From positions 186,001 to 250,000 of the forward strand of contig NW_020290003.1 in assembly GCF_003144195.1 (NCBI RefSeq): a stretch of DNA of 64,000 nt, read 5' to 3'. Of this stretch, positions 59,801-64,000 are shown one piece after another (within the stretch, counting starts at the first letter, position 1; each line of letters begins with the position of its first letter). Origin of the DNA: Ceraceosorus guamensis (taxonomy: Eukaryota; Basidiomycota; Exobasidiomycetes; Ceraceosorales; Ceraceosoraceae). The notes under the pieces were generated by a model. It ran no database searches and had not been told where the DNA came from. It was given only the letters and a program-made list of their open reading frames with translations. The position numbers were made by a program, and so were the translations under genes.

Positions 59801-61197
59801 ATGACGAACGATGACAGAGATCCGATCGTCGTTTCGTTTGGCGATGCTTGTCTGAGAAAGGAGGATTTGCAGGTATGTGTGCGCGGCAGATCTCACCTTG
59901 TCATGGCTCAACATCGCCACGCTCAAAGCAACTCACAGCTTTGACATGTGACGCTGACATTTTTCAACTTGCACAACGATGCGCTCTTAGACGCTCGAGC
60001 CCAACGAGTGGCTCAACGATGGCGTGATCTGGACATTTGCAGAGTTACTTGCTGCTCGATCAAGTGATTCCGAAGCATCTCAATCACAATCGAGGAGCAG
60101 CGACAAAGCGAAGCAAGACGCAAAGGACTCGACTCCCAGTCTTCTTTGGCAACCTGCAGTGGTCGAGCTCATGTGTTCCGTCACTGCTGATCGTGAGAAT
60201 CGCTTTCGAGCCTCTCTTCATGCGAGCATGACGGCTCGACTCTGACGTCGAATGAATCCTGTCCGCGCAGTCGGAGCAGAAGAAGCCCGCAATCTGCTCC
60301 CTCCAGCCGGACCTCTAGTAGTCCTACCAGGTATGTTCCCGATTCCTTCTTTCCGACCCTTTTTTTTCCTGCTGTACCGACTGACGCACCGTTCAACGCG
60401 GCATTTTGCTGAGCTAGTGAGCGATCGGTACAGTACGGAAGGCCTGGGAATAGGCAGTCATTGGTCTTGCATCTTGGCGGTGGAGCAGGCCTTCAAAGGT
60501 CCTGGATCAGGCTGGTTCGGCTTCCACCTCGATTCCATGCGTCCTTGCAACGACGATGCCGCAAAGACTGTTTGGTGCGTGTTCTCCCTTCAGCTTCTTC
60601 TCGCCCCCCGGGCTGCCATTAGGCCATGTTCCCAGGCGCTCATACATTTCTGGAACGCTCGCGACCTCGTGCGATCAACCTTGCGTGTACAATGTCAATT
60701 CAGGTCCGCTTTCCTGCACACTAGAGGTATCAAGTCATCCTCGGTCAAGCGATCGCTATTTGAAGTCGAAGAAGTGTCTCCCCAGGAGAATGGTGAGCAG
60801 CGTATATGCATCTCCATCCCAGCTGCTCTCACCCCTCAACGAACACTGCCGCGCGCGTCCTTCTTTCGCAGCGCACGATTGCGGTCTCTACATGCTGCTG
60901 CTATCCGATCTCATCATCTCGCAGCATCTAGACCCCGTCATTTTTCGTCCCACAAGCATGGCAGCGGCTCTTTCCAACGCCGGCAAGACGCCGCCCGCGC
61001 TATCCTCTCTCGCTTCGGATCTGACACCCGCCAAAGCGGCCCAGCTTCGTATAGACCTGCACGACTTTTTTTCAAGCTGGGCTCAGCGCCAGCAGCTGGG
61101 AGAGGTGCCGCTTCGCATGACTTCGTGGAAAGAGGTGCGAGAGAATGTCGGTGGTGAGTTTTACGGTCGCCGTGCGGCCATTCGAACCTTCATTTGA
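59801..61197 (+). CDS. SENP8/Den1-like NEDD8 (or SUMO) protease
   Basis: Exons 59801-59872, 59991-60192, 60271-60330, 60418-60574, 60704-60792 and 60872-61197 join in phase for 301 residues, a C48-family cysteine protease. Its start, DPIVVSFGDACLRKEDLQ then EPNEWLNDGVI, matches the opening of SENP8 (DPVVLSYMDSLLR, SWLNDHII) rather than Ulp1. Active-site residues are all present: His126 in GSHWS, Asp150 in FHLDSM, Gln191 in PQEN and Cys197 in HDCGLY, with the Gln-to-Cys spacing of six as in SENP8. It should process NEDD8 precursor or remove NEDD8 from cullins or other targets; SUMO activity cannot be excluded from sequence. A low-complexity insert (SSDSEASQSQSRSSDKAKQD) sits near residue 50. 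A possible donor GTGAGT at 61154 offers an alternative short C-terminus. Confidence 0.88.
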
Positions 61198-61676
61198 ATG
61201 GTGGAGCGAGGCGTACGCCCAAGGCACTCTCCGACCCGTTCCAGCTGACGATGTGACCGCCTCATAGACTATCGATCCCCCCAACGCTAGCGATACCCTC
61301 ACCTGTGGCGCAAACGCTGCGTGTGTTTAGGTGCGCTCGTTGGAACATGCAGACGTCTGGATCGTAGCAGGTGAACGATGTATTTTGCCAGATTATTACA
61401 ATAGGACCAAATCGAGGTGAAGCGGGGTGGCAGCAAAGACGTGTATGGGATGGACAGCAGCACCAGCACGGTATTATCACGAGCTGCTGGTCAAACGGGC
61501 GAAAGGCAACAAGAGTACAGGAGAGTCTCCCAGAGAAGTTTACAATATCCCAAAGTTTGCTTTTCGGCCTCTAAAACGAGAAAGTAGGATGAGGGGTGTG
61601 CGCTGCGCGAAAAAGACACGAGCTGTATTTTGCGTTTGGTGATCGCGTGGGTGGCGCGAACGCGTCGAGACACGGC
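61198..61676. terminator. 3' region between two convergent genes
   Basis: A 479-base spacer between the protease and the GATA-factor stops. It may include an alternative last exon of the protease (acceptor CTCATAG near 61267). No repeat was found. Confidence 0.3.
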
Positions 61677-64000
61677 CTATGCAGCGCGTCGAACTGGCGA
61701 TTGTGCCACCGGCAAAGGCCGACGTGCCGAGTCTCTCGAGAGGCCACTGGCGTGACTTCGACTATCGAGCGACGTGGAAGAGCCGTTGGAATAAGCGCTG
61801 TGCGGTCGGCGGGCTTCGTCTTCTGCCGTCCATCGAGCAGGCTGCGGGCTTCGAGGTTTGATCATGCCATTTTGAGGAGGGGACAAAGCTCTCCGTTTTG
61901 GCGCGGGACCTCCAAAGTGCTCGACGTCGTGATGAGCGGAGTAATTCGGCGCCTCCTCCTTCATCTGATGCATCTGAGGTGGCGCTTGAATATATTGCCC
62001 TTTGCTTTTGTCCGCCTCGAGCATGCGCAGGTGATGGTCATCGCCACCAGATTCGGAGCCGTGATGGCTGATGACCTCCATGGAAGGTACTCGGATGGAT
62101 GCTCGCAACTCTTGTATCGTGATTCCAGGTCCGTCTGGCGCTTCCTGCTGGCGTTTCTTTGCGAGTTTGGCATAATGCAACCCGCCTGGCAGATGACAGG
62201 CCAAACGGCGTCAGCGATAGAGTCTACAGAGCGCATGCGTCAATTACGTCTCTACTCACAAGCATTGCACACAGTCCGAGGGCCATCCGGCCCTCTTCTC
62301 CATTCTGGCGTGTCGACGATAAAGCAGCAGCCGCAAAGGGCGGGAGCGGCAGCGCGGCTTCGTTTGCGGTACTTTGCGCTCGGCTCCTGACCTTGAGCCG
62401 GCATGCGCTGAAGAGCTGATTCGGGTCCAATTTCCTCGGGCTTGTGGGACGGGTAGCCAGCAGCTGACGGATGTCTATGAGCACCTGCATCGAGGTACTC
62501 CGCGTGTCGACCATAGTGGTCGTTGTAATGATCAGGGGCGAAGGATGACGCGCCTGAATGCGCTTCGTGAGGCAGCGCTGGCCTGGCATCATCGCCTCGG
62601 CCGTGCAAGCCGTAAGCCGGATGCGCCCCGTGCACAACGGCGCGTGGAGGGTAGTCATCGTAGCTCGTGTGGCTCCTTTGGTGACCGTCCGGCACGCCTC
62701 TTGCATGTGCATTGACAAGACGTGGCTCTTCATGCGGATGGACGAGACGAGAGCCAGCCATCTCAGGTAGAACACGAGCATCCAGCCAACGATCTGCAAA
62801 GGGGCTTTGGCGGCGTGACATCGCTGGCTCTTGCGGGTGCCCTGCACGCTGCGCTGCGAGCCACTCCTCAGCCTTTGCATCTCCTTTGCCGTTAGCTGGG
62901 GGGACTGGTGGCTCATTGACCTGCCCGTCTGATTTCCGGGGTCGCGAATCCCAGATGCTTCCTTGCGGAGGTCGGAAAGGTGGAGGCGACCGTGGCGTCG
63001 CGAGGGCGCGCCCAGGAGGTGGCAGCGCGGACTTTGGCGCAGAGCTGATCACAGGGGCACCTGCTCCTTGCCTCTTCTGGGCTCCAATGTGGTCGTCGTG
63101 ATCGATCGAGACCAACCTTGGCCCATGTCTGTCGTGCATTCCAAATGTGCCGCTCGTTGTTGGTGCTGGAATATTCACGGTGCGGCGTTGCGAGGCGGTG
63201 CGAGAGTCAGCAAGAGGCTTCTGACCTGCTCGTCCGTCCCTTGCACTAGCGGTCTCTGGCTCACCATCGCGTTCTGCGCGCTCTTGATGGTGGAGAGCCA
63301 CATGCTGCGCTCCGCGATCGTCGTACAGCTGTTGTCCTACGTGCAAGGATCTGATAAGATCGTGTATTCTCGTCGAGTGATTAGACATTGCGTGTGCTTG
63401 CGCTTTAGTCGGCTCGCTTGACGCATCAAGCGAGTGCTGAGCCGCGTGGATCAGACGGTTGGCGTGCTCAATGATCTAGAGAGAAAAGTAGCCAGTGCTT
63501 TCATCAGCTCAAGGTGCGCACAAGTTGCCCTGACAAGATTACACTCACCTCTTCCAAGCGGTCAGCAGTGCGTGCACCCAAGTCGTAGCGACGGAGCGGT
63601 ATTTGTGGAGCCGTGGCAAAGCGATCGCGCAGAGGTCGATCAGAGACATCGGCCATGGAGACATCTTCTTCGGTGCGCGAGGCCAGTGCCTCTGCATGGC
63701 TGTGCGCATCCAGAACACGTCGAGCAGAGGCTTCGTCAAAAGTCGAGGGGCGATCTCGCGGATCTGACTTGACACCGTGAGGTCCTCGCACAAGCATTCG
63801 CTCGTCCACGGATCTAGGCGAGTGAGGCGCCCGCTCTGCTTGGGTATGAGTTGGGCGATTTGCAGTATTATTTGGGTCTTGTTTCTTGTGCTGGCCAAAC
63901 GACGCCCCTGCATGCTGCATTTGGCGACCGTCGACTGACATTGGTCTGGAGCCAGCTCGAGGGGAAGCGTTTGATTTCGGTCCAGACACTTGCGGCTCAA
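61677..64000 (-). CDS. GATA-type zinc-finger transcription factor, 5' end outside window
   Basis: Exons from beyond 64000 to 63549, 63475-62260 and 62185-61677 join in phase. A single GATA finger is split by the last intron: CGCCFIVDTPEWRRGPDGPR then TVCNACGLHYAKLAKKR. It has the C-x2-C-x18-C-x2-C spacing typical of one class of fungal GATA factors, with the TPEWRRGP loop and the basic tail intact, so it should bind (A/T)GATA(A/G). The ~570 residues before it are disordered (Pro, His, Arg, Ser, Asp) apart from a helical stretch, IIEHANRLIHAAQHSLDASS. The ~160 after it are also disordered and contain a PKRRALSPPQ nuclear-localisation-like segment. No PAS domain is visible, so it is not an obvious WC-2-type photoreceptor partner. 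The reading frame stays open to the window edge. Confidence 0.88.

Noticed and set aside
1-64000. Transposons, retroelements, CRISPR arrays, rRNA
   Set aside because: No reverse transcriptase, transposase, integrase, terminal repeats, regular spacer arrays or rRNA-like blocks were recognised on either strand.

Overview
The window looks like a nuclear contig from a basidiomycete fungus, most likely a smut-like lineage (Ustilaginomycotina). I infer this from dense protein genes on both strands, short GT-AG introns (about 60-300 nt) with clear CTNAY branch points, GC-rich DNA, and protein content that is fungal throughout: a Vtc1 polyphosphate-complex subunit, TRAPP Trs85, exocyst Sec8, a fungal-style GATA factor and a candidate Kex2-processed secreted repeat protein. 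No rRNA, complete tRNA, CRISPR array or recognisable transposon or retroelement was seen. The order within the phylum cannot be fixed by reading alone.

Layout. 0-4.4 kb: edge of an unidentified membrane protein (-); a probable mitochondrial helical protein (-) divergent from mitochondrial ribosomal protein uL22m (+). 4.6-10.4 kb: eight-exon SEC8 (-). 11.4-14.4 kb: an uncharacterised W-T-G-G protein (+) converging on a secreted protein with about seven dibasic-flanked repeats (-), the most novel gene in the window. 14.4-18.1 kb: gene-poor, with at most one weak small-protein candidate. 18.1-22.5 kb: a formate/nitrite-family (FNT) channel (+), a small membrane protein (-) and PAPS reductase (+) with a Cbf1-type site upstream. 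22.5-28.4 kb: spacer, a Gly/Ser-rich protein with a GPI-like tail (+) and a long disordered protein (-). 28.4-33.7 kb: a 5.3-kb gene desert.

33.7-39.4 kb: VTC1 (-) and V-ATPase subunit E (+) fire divergently from one 0.87-kb promoter region; a Mis18-type kinetochore gene (-) converges on subunit E. 40.1-57.1 kb: two large trafficking genes on the same strand, VPS13 (3320 codons, eight exons) and TRS85 (TRAPP III). 57.6-64 kb: an unknown Arg/Ser-rich protein (-), a NEDD8-type SENP8-like protease (+) with a complete His-Asp-Gln-Cys active site, and a GATA zinc-finger factor (-) cut by the window edge.

Themes. Membrane traffic and vacuole function dominate (Sec8, Vps13, Trs85, Vtc1, V-ATPase E), and sulfate and one-carbon or nitrite handling share the 18-22.5 kb block. 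Intergenic DNA repeatedly carries short, near-palindromic AGTCACGAGT/GACTC repeats that no gene explains. Exon boundaries given here come from reading splice signals and reading-frame phase by eye; for SEC8, VPS13, VTC1, V-ATPase E, uL22m, FNT, PAPS reductase and the SENP8-like gene all phases close without conflict.
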